NCBI GenBank assembly: GCA_964544305.1
Contig: CAZJAZ010000003.1
Location: 69,780 to 133,779 of the forward strand
DNA from: JAFDWI01 sp964544305
GTDB lineage: Bacteria; Actinomycetota; Acidimicrobiia; Acidimicrobiales; Iamiaceae
Direction of reading: 5' to 3'
Length of the DNA stretch: 64,000 nt
Below are positions 8,616 through 17,122 of the stretch, one piece after another (position 1 is the first letter of the stretch; the number at the start of each line of letters is the position of its first letter). Below the pieces are notes generated by a model that was given only the letters and a program-made list of their open reading frames with translations, made no database searches and was not told the origin of the DNA. Made by a program: the position numbers and the translations under genes.

Positions 8616-9907
8616 GAATGGCCGCGACGCGAAGCGGATTGTGCGTGACAGATAAGACCTTCAGCGGTTGCAAGGGTTGCAAGCGGTGCTGCGAGTTGGT
8701 CCATTGCATCTTCCGTAGCATCTACCACGTGAATTTCTTTAAGAAAATCACGCACCCCAAGTGCTTGTCCGAAACGGGCACTTCGATGCGTCGGCAAAAC
8801 ATGACTCGGACCCGCCAGATAATCACCAAGCGAGGCCGGCGTTGTTGATCCGACAAAAATCGCACCGGCGTTCGTGACGTCTTTGACGAAGCTCTCTGGC
8901 TGATCAACCATTACTTGCAGGTGCTCGGGCGCGACGATATTGACCACTTCCGCTGCTTGTTCGGCCGAACGACACACGACGATGAAGCCGTTTTCGCGCA
9001 ACGTTGCCTCAATGTCATTTCGCCGTTGTGCTGTTTCTAACAGCCGGTCCACCTGGGTATCCACCGCATCTGCCACCGCATCATCCCAGGTGACACACCA
9101 GGCCAAGCCGAGTGGTCCATGCTCCGCCTGAACAAGTAGGTCCATCGCCACCAAGTTGGGCGGTGCGGTTTTGTCAGCAACCACAACGACCTCCGATGGT
9201 CCCGCAAATGCGCTCGGCACACCAACGCGCCCATCAACCATTCGTTTGGCCAATGCAACGTAAATATTTCCCGGTCCCACGATAACGTCAACGGGGTCAA
9301 TGCGATCGGTGCCAAAGGCGACCGCCGCGATCGCTTGAGCGCCGCCCACTTGGATCACCTCATCAACCCCGACGAGGGCGCACGCCGCCAACGTTGCCGC
9401 CGGTACGTGACCATCTGGTCCGGGCGGCACACAAACGACGACACGTTTGACCCCGGCAACTTTCGCAATGAGTGCGGTGTGGAGAACTGTGGATGGATAC
9501 ACCGCTCGACCACCGGGCACGTAACAGGCAGCGGCCGATACTGGTCGGTACTCCGTGCGGATGGTCACACCACCTTTATCAACAAAGGTTGAAGGTGAAG
9601 CGGTTGTGGCGAGTTGATGTTCATGAAAAGCTCGAATGCGCTCGGCCGCAACTTCCAATGCCTCAACGAGTTCGCCCGGAACCTTGTCACGAGCGGCAGC
9701 AATCTCTTGATCGCTCACGTACGGATCAGCAATCTCAACGCCATCGAAGCGTGCCGTGAGCTTCACGAGTGCCGCATCGCCACCAACACGCACCTCGTCA
9801 AGAATGCTCTTGACGGTCTCAATTGGTTCTTGACCACCGGTTGACGGGGCCGGCAAGGCATCGCTCAGCCCACCAGCGTTGAGACGTACATCAATTCGTT
9901 GCAGCAC
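8612..9907 (-). CDS. hisD: Histidinol dehydrogenase
   Basis: HisD oxidises histidinol to histidine with two NAD and a bound zinc. Conserved blocks are visible: PGGRAVYPSTVLHTALIAKV, VDVIVGPGNIYVALAKR, AGPSEVVVVAD, LLVQAEHGPLG and VNIVAPEHLQV with the catalytic Glu-His. The frame is open to 9985, but the conserved protein starts at VLQRIDVRLNAGG. I therefore choose the GTG at 9907 (431 residues, the normal family length). That leaves 30 bp to the divergent ATG at 9938. It is the first gene of a five-gene his operon. Confidence 0.94.
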   Translation of the reverse strand: MLQRIDVRLNAGGLSDALPAPSTGGQEPIETVKSILDEVRVGGDAALVKLTARFDGVEIADPYVSDQEIAAARDKVPGELVEALEVAAERIRAFHEHQLATTASPSTFVDKGGVTIRTEYRPVSAAACYVPGGRAVYPSTVLHTALIAKVAGVKRVVVCVPPGPDGHVPAATLAACALVGVDEVIQVGGAQAIAAVAFGTDRIDPVDVIVGPGNIYVALAKRMVDGRVGVPSAFAGPSEVVVVADKTAPPNLVAMDLLVQAEHGPLGLAWCVTWDDAVADAVDTQVDRLLETAQRRNDIEATLRENGFIVVCRSAEQAAEVVNIVAPEHLQVMVDQPESFVKDVTNAGAIFVGSTTPASLGDYLAGPSHVLPTHRSARFGQALGVRDFLKEIHVVDATEDAMDQLAAPLATLATAEGLICHAQSASRRGHS

Positions 9908-9937
9908 GTCACGAACGCTAGTGGCAGGGCGTTCACA

Positions 9938-10171
9938 ATGTCGGATCTGCCAGACTGCACGACTGTGACCCAACACGAACCGCAACTCTCGGCTCTTTCG
10001 ACCGATCTTGACGATCTCATACGCCGAGTTTCAACCATTGCGTATGACCTCGACCACGAGTCCACACAACGGGCGAGCGCGATTCTCTTTGAAACCGAAC
10101 GTTCGTTACGAGGTGCAGCCCGGCGCCTTGAAGCAGCCCGCAAAGACCTTGCGGAAGTCCATGATTATTGA
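9938..10171 (+). CDS. Small predicted coiled-coil protein, unknown function
   Basis: A 77-residue protein starting MSDLPDCTTVTQ. An upstream in-frame ATG at 9899 would run across the hisD start and is less likely. From about residue 15 it is rich in Leu, Ala, Arg and Glu with a heptad-like pattern (LSALSTDLDDLIRRV, then RSLRGAARRLEAARKDLAEV). This suggests a helical hairpin or short coiled coil. There is no signal peptide or membrane segment. I recognise no family. It is divergent from hisD and followed by the three hairpins at 10191-10275. The short length leaves some doubt that it is a gene. Confidence 0.5.
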   Translation: MSDLPDCTTVTQHEPQLSALSTDLDDLIRRVSTIAYDLDHESTQRASAILFETERSLRGAARRLEAARKDLAEVHDY

Positions 10172-10190
10172 AGTCGCCTGAAAACCAAGG

Positions 10191-10275
10191 ACGGCGCCCC
10201 TTTGCAGGGGCGCCGTCGGGCGACACCAGGCGGCGGATCCTGTGTCGCCGGGAACCAGGTGGCGGGAACCTGGTT
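10191..10275. repeat. Three consecutive stem-loops (terminator or structured RNA region)
   Basis: Three inverted repeats follow one another. The first has a perfect 10-bp stem, ACGGCGCCCC (10191-10200) with GGGGCGCCGT (10207-10216) and a 6-nt loop. The second has an 11-bp stem with one bulge: 10219-10230 pairs with 10239-10249. The third has a perfect 8-bp stem, AACCAGGT (10253-10260) with ACCTGGTT (10268-10275) and a 7-nt loop. On the plus strand no T-tract follows any stem. On the minus strand the 10-bp hairpin is followed by CCTTGGTTTTC, so it could terminate transcription arriving from nth. Alternatively it may be an undescribed small RNA. Confidence 0.6.
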
Positions 10276-10345
10276 GCACACCATCATAGCGACGAGAAGT
10301 AAAATCCAGTCAAATTTGCGAGAAAAATTTCGCTAAACGATCGGA

Positions 10346-10993
10346 TTACTTCGAAATCCCAGCTGACGGACAGAAATCAGCAAGAACACATTGGCCACAG
10401 CGCGGCTTTCGCGCGACACATGTTGCTCTCCCGTGCAAGATAAGTCGCATTGAAAAATCGCCACGCTCTGCGGCTGGAACCATCGGGTTCAACGCCATCT
10501 CAACTTTGACCGGATCGGTCTCGGTTGTGAAACCGAGACGTATGGCAAGTCGGCCAACATGCGTATCGACCGGCAAGCCGGGCAAACCCATTGCAACACT
10601 GCGCACAACATTTGCCGTCTTGCGTCCCACACCAGGAATGGTGACTAAGTCCGCCATTGCGCTCGGCACTTCGCCACCGTAGCGATCAACAAGCGCTGTG
10701 GCCATGCCAAGAAGGCTCTTGGTCTTGTTCTTGTAGAAGCCGGTTGATCGCACCAGTTCTTCAACCTCACCTGGATCGGCAGTCGCAAGATCCTCAGGCG
10801 TTGGAAATCGGGCAAACAGTGCAGGCGTCACCAAGTTGACACGCGCGTCGGTACATTGCGCCGACAGAATCGTCGCGGCCAAGAGTTCGTACGCGTTGGT
10901 GTGATCGAGCGCGCACCGGGCATCTGGGAACTCTATTTTCAGTCGCTCGTTGGTTAAACGGGCACGACCTTTTGGAGTGCGCGGCTTTGCCAT
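10346..10993 (-). CDS. nth: Endonuclease III (DNA glycosylase/AP lyase)
   Basis: Base-excision-repair glycosylase for oxidised pyrimidines. The protein has the helix-hairpin-helix VTIPGVGRKTANVV with the catalytic lysine, the catalytic aspartate in LPVDTHVGRLA, and the 4Fe-4S loop C-x6-C-x2-C-x5-C (CVARKPRCGQCVLADFC) at the C-terminus. The frame is open to 11062, but that part overlaps the divergent gene. The ATG at 10993 (MAKPRTPKGRARL) gives 215 residues, the usual size. AT-rich sequence with a weak 6-bp stem (GCGAAA...TTCTCGC on the minus strand) lies just beyond the stop. Confidence 0.95.
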   Translation of the reverse strand: MAKPRTPKGRARLTNERLKIEFPDARCALDHTNAYELLAATILSAQCTDARVNLVTPALFARFPTPEDLATADPGEVEELVRSTGFYKNKTKSLLGMATALVDRYGGEVPSAMADLVTIPGVGRKTANVVRSVAMGLPGLPVDTHVGRLAIRLGFTTETDPVKVEMALNPMVPAAERGDFSMRLILHGRATCVARKPRCGQCVLADFCPSAGISK

Positions 10994-11039
10994 GAGACCG
11001 ACGTTAGTAGCGCGCCAAGAAGTTCGTAAGGTTGCCACC

Positions 11040-11627
11040 ATGACGCGACGTGTTGTCACCAACCCAACGGCACAAGATGATCAAGACGCGCAAGGTGCCG
11101 GGTTCACCGAACACCGTGACGTTCATCAACTCCGAGTCACGCTGCCGCTCACGCAGCACTCGACCATCGTGACGCGTGCGTTTCGGCCAAAGACGACTGA
11201 CGCGGATGATTGGTTATATGTGAATAATCAGGCTTTTGTCGACCACCCCGACCAGTCCGCCATGACGCATGAACAACTACTGGCGCAAATGGCCGAACCA
11301 TGGTTCGACGCGAGTGGGTTCTTGCTCCATTACCGGCATGACCGCCTCGCAGGTTTCTGTTGGACAAAACGCCATGAGGCTACCGCCGCAAACCCACCGA
11401 TGGGTGAAATTTACGTCATTGGTGTGGACCCAGCTTTTCAAGGTCTTGGGCTTGGACGAGAGCTCGTTCTCAGCGGCCTTGAATCATTGTCAGAGCGCGG
11501 AGAAAACGTCGGCATGCTGTATGTCGACGACACCAACGTCGCGGCCTATTCGCTCTATACGTCGCTTGGTTTCACCTTGCATCACGTTGATCGGATCTAT
11601 GACCAAGCGAATCAGCCCACAAAATGA
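11040..11627 (+). CDS. mshD: Mycothiol synthase-like GNAT acetyltransferase (single domain)
   Basis: A 195-residue protein that matches the C-terminal half of MshD, which acetylates Cys-GlcN-Ins to complete mycothiol. Recognisable blocks are FRPKTTDADDWLYVNNQAF, EPWFDASGFLL, GFCWTKRH, GEIYVIGVDPAFQGLGLG (acetyl-CoA loop at 134-139) and YVDDTNVAAYSLYTSLGF. Known MshD has two GNAT domains and about 300 residues. Here only the inter-domain linker (GFTEHRDVHQLRVTLPL) precedes the catalytic domain. The start ATG at 11040 is preceded by AAGG. A longer reading frame to 10950 runs into nth and still lacks the N-domain. Confidence 0.8.
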   Translation: MTRRVVTNPTAQDDQDAQGAGFTEHRDVHQLRVTLPLTQHSTIVTRAFRPKTTDADDWLYVNNQAFVDHPDQSAMTHEQLLAQMAEPWFDASGFLLHYRHDRLAGFCWTKRHEATAANPPMGEIYVIGVDPAFQGLGLGRELVLSGLESLSERGENVGMLYVDDTNVAAYSLYTSLGFTLHHVDRIYDQANQPTK

Positions 11628-12313
11628 CCCACAAGTGTGGTGATTGACGCCGCAAATGCGGCAATGCCGAATTGTCGGAGAGCGGAAAACATTTTGGGAC
11701 GGCCAGTAAACCGGGCAAGCATCCAGCCCACGCTCAATGCCCCAATTGAACCCAAGACCACGGATCCCCAAATGGCCGCGTCACCAGATGTCAGATACCA
11801 CGGAAGCAGCGGGATCAACGCGCCAAGCGCAAACGCAAAAAACGACGCAAGGGCCGCGAGATGGGGAGAACCCAGTGAGCCTGGGTTGATCCCAAGCTCT
11901 TCTCGAGCGTGGGTTTCTAATGCCAATTCTGGCGTTGCCATTGCACCACGAGCCATGGCAGAAGCCACATCAGGGTCAATGCCTCGCGCGAGATAGATCG
12001 CGGTTAACTCCTCAATCTCGCGTTCGGGATTACGGCGCAGCTCACGACTTTCCATATCGAGTTCACGTTGCAGCAGCTCGGCTTGGGCACGTACCGACAC
12101 ATACTCCCCAGCCGCCATAGAAACCGCTCCGGCAACGAGCCCTGCGATGCCGGCCAAGCGCACGTTGTCCGGCGAGGCCTGTGCACCCGCAAAACCCAAA
12201 ATGAGCGACACGTTTGAAACGAGACCGTCAGAGATCCCAAAGACCGCGGCGCGCATCCAGCCACCGGTCACGTCACGATGGTGATCTTCAGAGGATGGGA
12301 AATCCGCGACCAT
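11612..12313 (-). CDS. VIT1/CCC1-family iron/manganese transporter
   Basis: A membrane protein of the vacuolar-iron-transporter family, which exports Fe2+ or Mn2+ from the cytoplasm. The first transmembrane block WMRAAVFGISDGLVSNVSLILG and GLVAGAVSMAAGEYVSVRAQ are diagnostic. They are followed by the acidic cytosolic helical domain (ELRRNPEREIEELTAIYLARG) that holds the metal-binding glutamates. Three more hydrophobic segments lie near the C-terminus, for five in total. The ATG at 12313 gives 233 residues; the frame is open further upstream but would enter rlmN. The last 16 bp overlap mshD convergently. Confidence 0.9.
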   Translation of the reverse strand: MVADFPSSEDHHRDVTGGWMRAAVFGISDGLVSNVSLILGFAGAQASPDNVRLAGIAGLVAGAVSMAAGEYVSVRAQAELLQRELDMESRELRRNPEREIEELTAIYLARGIDPDVASAMARGAMATPELALETHAREELGINPGSLGSPHLAALASFFAFALGALIPLLPWYLTSGDAAIWGSVVLGSIGALSVGWMLARFTGRPKMFSALRQFGIAAFAASITTLVGHFVG

Positions 12314-12331
12314 GAAAGGCAAACTATCCCC

Positions 12332-13417
12332 ATGCCAACCGCGCGCTATGAACCAGATCAGGACGCATTGCGGGCATTCTTTTGCGACGAACCGGCCTAT
12401 CGCGTCGAACAGGTGTGGCAAGGCATGTACGAACAACTACGCGCCCCAGACGAAATCACCAATCTTCCCGTGTCGTTGCGCACTCGACTCGAAGACGAAT
12501 TGCCCTATGCATTGCACCCGATTGTTACTTCGACCTCCAACGACGGTGCCACCACCAAATGGCTGCACTCGTTACATGACGGGGCCACAATCGAATCCGT
12601 CCTCATGCACTACGACACCCGATCAACCGTGTGCGTGTCGTCCCAAGCCGGATGCGCGATGGGTTGCACATTTTGCGCTACAGGTCAGGCCGGTTTCACC
12701 CGTCACCTTTCAACCGGTGAGATCGTTGAACAGGTTGTACGTGCCGCGCGACAGGCACAAGACTCACAGCGACGCCTGTCAAACGTGGTGTTCATGGGCA
12801 TGGGAGAACCACTCGCCAACTTTGATCGGGTTTGGCCTGCGGTGGAACGCATCCATGGATCTCTTGGGCTATCGGCTCGGCATCTCACGCTGTCGACGGT
12901 GGGTGTCGTGCCTGGAATCCGCCGCCTCGCCGAACAAGCATTACCCGTATCGCTTGCCGTTTCCTTACATGGCGCGAACGACGAACTCCGCTCAAGTCTT
13001 GTTCCGCTCAACAATCGCTATCCGCTTGCGGTACTTGCCCAGGCTTGCACGGATTATCTCGCGGTCAAACATCGTCGACTGTCGTTCGAATGGGCGCTCA
13101 TCGACGGGGTGAACGACCGTGATCAAGACATCCACGAACTTGCAACCTACGCGCGGCCACTTCGGGCACACGTGAATCTCATTCCACTCAATCCGACCGG
13201 TGGTTATGCGACGAAAGGATCACCGCGCGACCGAGTCGATGCGTTCTGTCGCGCGCTCAACGGTCTCGGGGTGAATGCGACGGTGCGTACGAATCGTGGT
13301 ACCGACATTGATGCCGCGTGTGGCCAACTTGCTGCGGTCAGCAGAAAACAGCCCCCGGAAAACGTTTCCTTGGCACTCAAGAATCGTCTTCACCATGGCG
13401 CGACGGGCACAATTTGA
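12332..13417 (+). CDS. rlmN: Dual-specificity RNA methyltransferase RlmN
   Basis: A radical-SAM enzyme that methylates C2 of A2503 in 23S rRNA and A37 of some tRNAs. The 4Fe-4S motif C-x3-C-x2-C is visible as CAMGCTFCATGQAGF. The GMGEPLAN block binds SAM. The mechanism-essential second cysteine is in RGTDIDAACGQLA near the C-terminus. The ATG at 12332 (MPTARYEPDQDALRAFF) gives 361 residues; the frame is open to 12278, inside the divergent VIT gene. Only 18 bp separate the two divergent start codons. Confidence 0.95.
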   Translation: MPTARYEPDQDALRAFFCDEPAYRVEQVWQGMYEQLRAPDEITNLPVSLRTRLEDELPYALHPIVTSTSNDGATTKWLHSLHDGATIESVLMHYDTRSTVCVSSQAGCAMGCTFCATGQAGFTRHLSTGEIVEQVVRAARQAQDSQRRLSNVVFMGMGEPLANFDRVWPAVERIHGSLGLSARHLTLSTVGVVPGIRRLAEQALPVSLAVSLHGANDELRSSLVPLNNRYPLAVLAQACTDYLAVKHRRLSFEWALIDGVNDRDQDIHELATYARPLRAHVNLIPLNPTGGYATKGSPRDRVDAFCRALNGLGVNATVRTNRGTDIDAACGQLAAVSRKQPPENVSLALKNRLHHGATGTI

Positions 13418-13420
13418 ATC

Positions 13421-13879
13421 ATGACGACGATCATCAACGGAATCGACGAACTCAAGTCCAAAGTTGGAGAACACTTGGGTTACAGCGAATGGCTCGACAT
13501 CACACAAGAGCGAGTCAACCAATTCGCCGACGCAACCGGCGACCATCAGTGGATTCACGTTGACGTAGAACGAGCCAAAGCAGAGAGCCCCTTTGGCGGC
13601 CCGATTGCTCATGGGTACCTCACATTGTCCCTCGCCCCTTCACTTGTTCCCCAGGTCGTTCAGATCAAAGGGTTCTCCATGGCGGTGAACTACGGCGCTG
13701 GAAAGGTGCGATTTCCTTCACCGGTCCCGGTTGGGGCCAAGCTTCGTGTGGGCGCAGAACTTGCCGAGGTCACCGACGTCAACGGTGGCGTCCAGATCCA
13801 AATGGTTCTCACCTTTGAGGTAGAAGGCGCGACGAAGCCCTCTTGTGTCGCAGAGGTTATTTACCGTTACTTCATCTGA
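13421..13879 (+). CDS. MaoC-like (R)-specific enoyl-CoA hydratase
   Basis: A 152-residue single hot-dog-fold hydratase. The R-hydratase motif is visible as FADATGDHQWIHVD with the catalytic Asp and His, followed by PFGGPIAHGYLTLSL. Such proteins (for example mycobacterial Rv0130/HtdZ or NodN-like proteins) hydrate trans-2-enoyl-CoA to the R-3-hydroxy form. It starts 3 bp after rlmN and is followed 17 bp later by an acyl-CoA ligase, so it probably belongs to an acyl-CoA catabolic operon. Confidence 0.9.
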   Translation: MTTIINGIDELKSKVGEHLGYSEWLDITQERVNQFADATGDHQWIHVDVERAKAESPFGGPIAHGYLTLSLAPSLVPQVVQIKGFSMAVNYGAGKVRFPSPVPVGAKLRVGAELAEVTDVNGGVQIQMVLTFEVEGATKPSCVAEVIYRYFI

Positions 13880-13896
13880 CGACGCGGGAGACTCCC

Positions 13897-15420
13897 GTGA
13901 CACGTGCACTCGCTGATCATTTCGAAGCCGCCGTCGATACCTACGGTGATCGCGTCGCGCTCGATACGCCGGATTGCACCATCACCTACCGAGAACTCGA
14001 TGCCCGCGCAAATCAAATTGCGCATTGGCTCACCAGCTGTGGACTGCGCCATGGCGACACTATCGGTCTTGCCATTTGGAATAGGTCCGAACACGTTGAG
14101 GTTCTGCTCGGGTCTCTCAAGGCAGGGGTAATTCCGGTCAACATCAACTGTCACTACACACCAACCGAAGTTGGCGCGCTCGCCCGAGACGCAAAACTGC
14201 AGGCAATCATCCATGAGCCAAGCCTTGTCGATGCATTCTCCGCATGTGGCTCGACGCGCCTGGAGGCCCTTGACGAGACGTTCTCATCGACCATTGACGC
14301 ATTTGCAATAGATCGCCCAAATGAACATCGTGACGGTTCAAGTCAGTACATCATTTTCACCGGAGGCACCACCGGTGGTCCGAAAGGTGTGGTGTGGCGA
14401 CAGCAAGATCTGATTGAGGCGGTCACCCTGATTGTGGGCGATGACACCCCACATGGCCGAGTCCTTGCGGCCTGTCCTTTTACCCATGGCACTGCCCAGT
14501 GGAGCGTGCTCGCCACGCTGTTGACCGGATCGACCCTCGTGCTTGACCGACCATGCGGCCTTGATCCCGACGCACTCTGGGATCGAGTTGCACAAGCCCA
14601 CGTCACGCGTCTCGTCATCGTCGGTGACGCTTTTGGTGTGCCACTTCTTGAATCGCTTCGCGCACATCCTGATCGATGGGAACTTTCCACACTCGTTGCG
14701 ATTTCGTCGGGTGGCGCTCGGTGGTCCGAATCCAATCGACTGGGTCTCTTGGAACATCTACCCCACGTCATCATGGTCAATAGTTTCGGGGCATCAGAGA
14801 CTGGCGGGCAAGGTACGCACGTCACTTTTGCAGGCCAACCACCAGAACCGATTACCGGCCTGATGCGTTTTACATCCGATGGCACAACCTTCGTACTCGA
14901 CCAAGATTCTCGTCCAATTGCGGCCGGATCGCCAGAAATTGGGTCGCTCGCTCGCACGGGCCCTATTCCAATTGGTTATCTCGGCGAGCCGAAGCTCAGC
15001 GCCCGTGTGTTTCCCGAGATAGACGGAGTTCGTTATGCGATTCCGGGTGATCTTGCGATGGTAGACAGCGACGGATCGATCATCGTATTAGGACGTGACC
15101 GGAACGTGATCAATACCGGAGGAGAAAAAGTCTTCGCCGAAGAAGTTGAAGGCCGCCTTGTTCGCCACCCAGATGTCATCGACGCGGCAGTCGTCGGCCT
15201 TGCAGATGAGCGCTGGGGCGAGCGGATCGCAGCATTGGTCACGCTCCACCCACACGCAACGGTGACGGTTGAAGAACTCCAAGCGCACTGTGCCGCGACT
15301 CTCGCCCGTTTCAAGATTCCACGTCACATTGAAATCGTCGCCGACATCCGACATTTTCCGAACGGAAAACTCGACCGGGTCTGGGCGGCAGATACATTGT
15401 CTCAATCCGTTCACCAGTGA
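13897..15420 (+). CDS. Acyl-CoA synthetase (AMP-forming)
   Basis: An adenylate-forming ligase of about 507 residues. The AMP-binding motif IIFTGGTTGGPKGVVWR is intact. The acceptor motifs NSFGASETGG, YAIPGDLAMVDSDGSI, GRDRNVINTGGEKVFAEEVE and the catalytic lysine in FPNGKLDRVWA are present. The start is GTG at 13897 (VTRALADHFEAAVDTYG), preceded by GCGGGAG at a good distance. An in-frame ATG at 13843 lies inside the upstream MaoC gene and gives a non-conserved leader. The substrate is unknown; the neighbours suggest a branched, terpenoid or steroid side-chain acid. Confidence 0.9.
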   Translation: MTRALADHFEAAVDTYGDRVALDTPDCTITYRELDARANQIAHWLTSCGLRHGDTIGLAIWNRSEHVEVLLGSLKAGVIPVNINCHYTPTEVGALARDAKLQAIIHEPSLVDAFSACGSTRLEALDETFSSTIDAFAIDRPNEHRDGSSQYIIFTGGTTGGPKGVVWRQQDLIEAVTLIVGDDTPHGRVLAACPFTHGTAQWSVLATLLTGSTLVLDRPCGLDPDALWDRVAQAHVTRLVIVGDAFGVPLLESLRAHPDRWELSTLVAISSGGARWSESNRLGLLEHLPHVIMVNSFGASETGGQGTHVTFAGQPPEPITGLMRFTSDGTTFVLDQDSRPIAAGSPEIGSLARTGPIPIGYLGEPKLSARVFPEIDGVRYAIPGDLAMVDSDGSIIVLGRDRNVINTGGEKVFAEEVEGRLVRHPDVIDAAVVGLADERWGERIAALVTLHPHATVTVEELQAHCAATLARFKIPRHIEIVADIRHFPNGKLDRVWAADTLSQSVHQ

Positions 15421-15438
15421 GAGGCCGGAAACGTACCA

Positions 15439-17097
15439 ATGACCGAATTCAACCTTGCCCAAGTTTTTGCCACGGTGGCCAAGACCATTCCCGACACGGA
15501 ATGCATCGTGTGGCGGGACAAACGGCTCAGTTACGCGACCGTTGCCGAACGGACTCGCAAGTTTGCCAACTTCTTGATCGATCAAGGGCTCGGCTGTACG
15601 ACTGAGCGTGAACACCTCGCGGGCCACGAGTCGGGACAAGATCAACTCGGGCTCTATCTCACCAACGGGAACGAATACGTCGAGGCCATGATTGGGAGTT
15701 ATGCCGCGCGTGTCGCACCGTTCAACGTGAACTACCGCTACGTTGCTGCCGAGTTGCGCTACCTGCTGGCAGATGCTGGCGCAACCGCGATTGTTTATGG
15801 TGCGACATTTGCGCCACTTCTTGACGAGATTCGTTCGGACCTTCCACAGTTGCGGCTCTTGATCCAAGTGAACGACGACGATGGAGCCACTCCGCTCCTT
15901 GACGGCGCGTTCGACTACGAAACCATCATCGGTTCGGCTTCAGGCGATGAACCGTCAGTACAACCAGACCCCGATGATCTCTATGTGTTGTATACAGGCG
16001 GAACGACGGGAATGCCCAAAGGGGTGCTTTGGCGGCAAGCCGATATCTACGTCGCCGCAATGGGAGGGCGTGCCATCGGCGGTTCAGCCGAACTCGAAGA
16101 CTACGACGCACTGGCTCAGTCAGCGAGCAACGCTCCCGGGGCTGTCAAAATGATGTGCGTTCCGCCGTTCATGCATGGCGCATCACAATGGGGCATGTTT
16201 AACGCCTTCACCGGCGGGGGAACGCTCATCATCCAAGACAACGTCACCAAAATGGATCCCGCAGACGTGTTAGGCACCGCGGCACGAGAAGGCGTCGTTT
16301 CATTGCTGAGCGTCGGCGACGCAATCGGACGTCCCCTCATTGAAGAAATGGAACGTGGCGTCCACGATCTTTCTGGGTTGATGGTCATGGTGAATGGTGG
16401 GGCAATCCTCAACTCAAGCCTCAAAGATCGTGCGATCGCAGCATTGCCGTCGATGATGGTGTACGACGCGGTCGGAGCATCGGAAACCGGCGCGCAAATG
16501 ACCCATTTCTCGACCGCGGGCCAAGCTGCGAGTTCCGGATCATTCATGCCTGGACCCGACACCGTTGTGGTCGACCCTGACTTCACCCGGGTTATTGAAC
16601 CGGGTGAAGATGTAACCGGTTGGCTTGCACAACGCGGACGTGTGCCCCTTGGCTATCTTGGCGATGCTGAAAAGACCGCTCGCACTTTTCCGGTAATCAA
16701 CGGCGTTCGGTTCGCAATTCCAGGCGACCGTGCCCGCATCGGTGCCGATGGCGTCATCGAACTGTTAGGGCGCGATTCGGTCACGATTAATTCAGGTGGT
16801 GAAAAGATCTTTGCCGAAGAAGTTGAACAGTCCATTGCAGGACACCCGGCGGTCTACGACGTGGTCGTCGTGGGACGTCCAAGCGAAAAGTGGGGTTCGG
16901 AAGTTGTCGCCCTCGTCCACGTGCACGAGGGAATGACCGTAACCAAAGATGAAATTCTTGCGGAATCCGGTAAACACATTGCCCGCTACAAGTTGCCCAA
17001 GGACATCATCTTTTTAGAAAAGCTTGTGCGCTCGCCTGTCGGGAAAGCCGACTACCGCTGGGCGCGTGAGGTGGCCGAAAACACCCCGCCTTCCTAA
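15439..17097 (+). CDS. FadD19-like acyl-CoA synthetase
   Basis: A 552-residue AMP-forming acyl-CoA ligase. It has the N-V-N-Y-R-Y-V block (APFNVNYRYVAAELRYLLADA) typical of actinobacterial FadD19-type ligases, which activate steroid and other branched side-chain acids. Core motifs are LYTGGTTGMPKGVLWR, YDAVGASETGAQ, AIPGDRARIGADG, INSGGEKIFAEEVE and SPVGKADYRWA. Compared with its paralogue at 30531 it carries an extra stretch of about 15 residues (TTEREHLAGHESGQD) before the LGLYLTNGNEY block. It follows the previous ligase by 18 bp. Confidence 0.92.
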   Translation: MTEFNLAQVFATVAKTIPDTECIVWRDKRLSYATVAERTRKFANFLIDQGLGCTTEREHLAGHESGQDQLGLYLTNGNEYVEAMIGSYAARVAPFNVNYRYVAAELRYLLADAGATAIVYGATFAPLLDEIRSDLPQLRLLIQVNDDDGATPLLDGAFDYETIIGSASGDEPSVQPDPDDLYVLYTGGTTGMPKGVLWRQADIYVAAMGGRAIGGSAELEDYDALAQSASNAPGAVKMMCVPPFMHGASQWGMFNAFTGGGTLIIQDNVTKMDPADVLGTAAREGVVSLLSVGDAIGRPLIEEMERGVHDLSGLMVMVNGGAILNSSLKDRAIAALPSMMVYDAVGASETGAQMTHFSTAGQAASSGSFMPGPDTVVVDPDFTRVIEPGEDVTGWLAQRGRVPLGYLGDAEKTARTFPVINGVRFAIPGDRARIGADGVIELLGRDSVTINSGGEKIFAEEVEQSIAGHPAVYDVVVVGRPSEKWGSEVVALVHVHEGMTVTKDEILAESGKHIARYKLPKDIIFLEKLVRSPVGKADYRWAREVAENTPPS

Positions 17098-17122
17098 CAT
17101 GACTCCGATAGGGTCGGCGAAC

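Noticed and set aside
10191..10275. Assignment of the hairpin cluster to a named actinobacterial RNA such as 6C RNA or SRP RNA
   Set aside because: I could not match the loops or conserved cores of those RNAs; only the stems are evident.
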